DNA of 6,599 nucleotides from Acidobacteriota bacterium (lineage in GTDB: Bacteria; Acidobacteriota; Terriglobia; Terriglobales; Acidobacteriaceae): positions 1 through 6,599 of the forward strand of contig JAJZIF010000221.1 of the NCBI GenBank assembly GCA_021810735.1. The letters are read 5' to 3'. The notes beneath the pieces are model-generated. The model was not told where the DNA came from, made no database searches, and saw nothing but the letters and a program-made list of their open reading frames with translations. Positions 6,081-6,599 of the stretch are shown in pieces (the first letter of the stretch is position 1; every line of letters starts with the position of its first letter). The translations under genes were made by a program, and so were the position numbers.

Positions 6081-6599
6081 CTAAACCAAGCGCTCGCCAG
6101 TCATTGCCTCCAGCACGGCGAGCGGAGAATGTTCCGGCGTCACCATCGCTTCCGGCGCCACCAGATAGGTCTGCTCCAGCGCAAACTGGCCCGCCAGCAC
6201 AGCGTGCGGCACCATATCGGTGTAGACCATCCAGCTCGATCCGGGCGGAAAAAACCACGTCTCGCGTTTTCCCTGGGCCTGATAGTCTGCGTTTTCTTTC
6301 AGGAAATTATGGAAGCGCATCATAAAGTCGTCGTATGGCGAGCGCTTCAACGCGGGAATCGCCCGCCCCAGCCCCATGCCGCACGCTGCCTTTGCCGTCA
6401 CGCGGGTGAGAGTACTTTGCTCGCGCGGCAGCCGAATCTGCTGCGGCGCAAACTGCGACGTCAGCGTGCGAAACGGCTCGCCCGTGATCCAGTCGCGCGT
6501 CTTCGTCGGATGAAGATTGTTGAAGAACCGCAAAATGCGAGCGCCGCGCGTAGGTCGCGTCGGAAATGCGTCAGTATGCATCAGGTCATTGCGGCGTCG
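6081..6599 (-). CDS. Kdo 3-hydroxylase-like Fe(II)/2-oxoglutarate dioxygenase, N-terminus cut by window edge
   Basis: The last 172 residues of a protein resembling KdoO (Kdo hydroxylase family), which hydroxylates a Kdo residue of the lipopolysaccharide inner core to give Ko, at the cytoplasmic face of the inner membrane. Seen: MHTDAFPTRPTRGARILRFF with a His-x-Asp iron-binding pair, then NLHPTKTRDWITGEPF, a SPYDDFMMRFHNFLKENADYQ helix, and FPPGSSWMVYTDMVPHAVLAGQ with the likely distal iron His, ending in LEQTYL. The reading frame continues upstream of MHTD (R-R-R-N-D-L) to the window edge without a stop, so the internal ATG at 6581 is not the start. Full-length members are about 280-300 residues, so roughly 40% is missing. 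The stop codon is at 6083-6081. The assignment is from remembered family motifs; a related phytanoyl-type dioxygenase is the alternative. Confidence 0.8.
   Translation of the reverse strand, partial: RRRNDLMHTDAFPTRPTRGARILRFFNNLHPTKTRDWITGEPFRTLTSQFAPQQIRLPREQSTLTRVTAKAACGMGLGRAIPALKRSPYDDFMMRFHNFLKENADYQAQGKRETWFFPPGSSWMVYTDMVPHAVLAGQFALEQTYLVAPEAMVTPEHSPLAVLEAMTGERLV

Overview
The window looks like chromosomal DNA from a moderately high-GC Gram-negative bacterium, most plausibly an acidobacterium (Acidobacteriota). I infer this from the mix of genes: a membrane-anchored multihaem cytochrome of the c554-like kind common in Acidobacteria and Planctomycetes, FucP/GluP-type sugar transporters, and a Kdo hydroxylase, which implies a Kdo-containing lipopolysaccharide. 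No marker gene is present, so the taxonomic call is an inference.

Layout, left to right. Positions 1-1027 (minus) hold the first ~342 codons of a dihydrolipoyl dehydrogenase (lpdA) that runs off the left edge. It is divergent from a plus-strand gene at 1217-2866 for a nine-CXXCH cytochrome c with an N-terminal membrane anchor. The 189-bp gap between them must hold both promoters. Converging on the cytochrome is a small minus-strand ORF (2736-3110). Its first ~75 residues are a HigA-type XRE antitoxin, but its tail is non-homologous and reads antisense through the last ~130 bp of the cytochrome gene. No higB toxin is present, so this looks like an eroded orphan antitoxin.

Positions 3151-5895 (minus) hold two tandem, closely related major facilitator transporters of the FHS family (FucP/GluP type). 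They share coding sequence and also elements of their 5' leaders, pointing to a local gene duplication. Both have Asn and Gln where E. coli FucP has its two acidic proton-coupling residues (Asp46 and Glu135). The leader of the upstream copy (fucP2) carries a perfect 17-bp tandem duplication that the other leader lacks. A 185-bp region (5896-6080) upstream contains candidate regulatory palindromes. At the right edge, 6081-6599 (minus) is the C-terminal part of a Fe(II)/2-oxoglutarate-dependent Kdo 3-hydroxylase-like protein.

The genes do not form one pathway: central carbon oxidation (lpdA), periplasmic electron transfer (cytochrome), sugar uptake (tandem transporters) and LPS modification (KdoO). 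I see no CRISPR array, tRNA, rRNA, insertion sequence or convincing new multi-gene system. The items most worth a second look are the transporter pair with its modified leaders and the truncated antitoxin overlapping the cytochrome 3' end.
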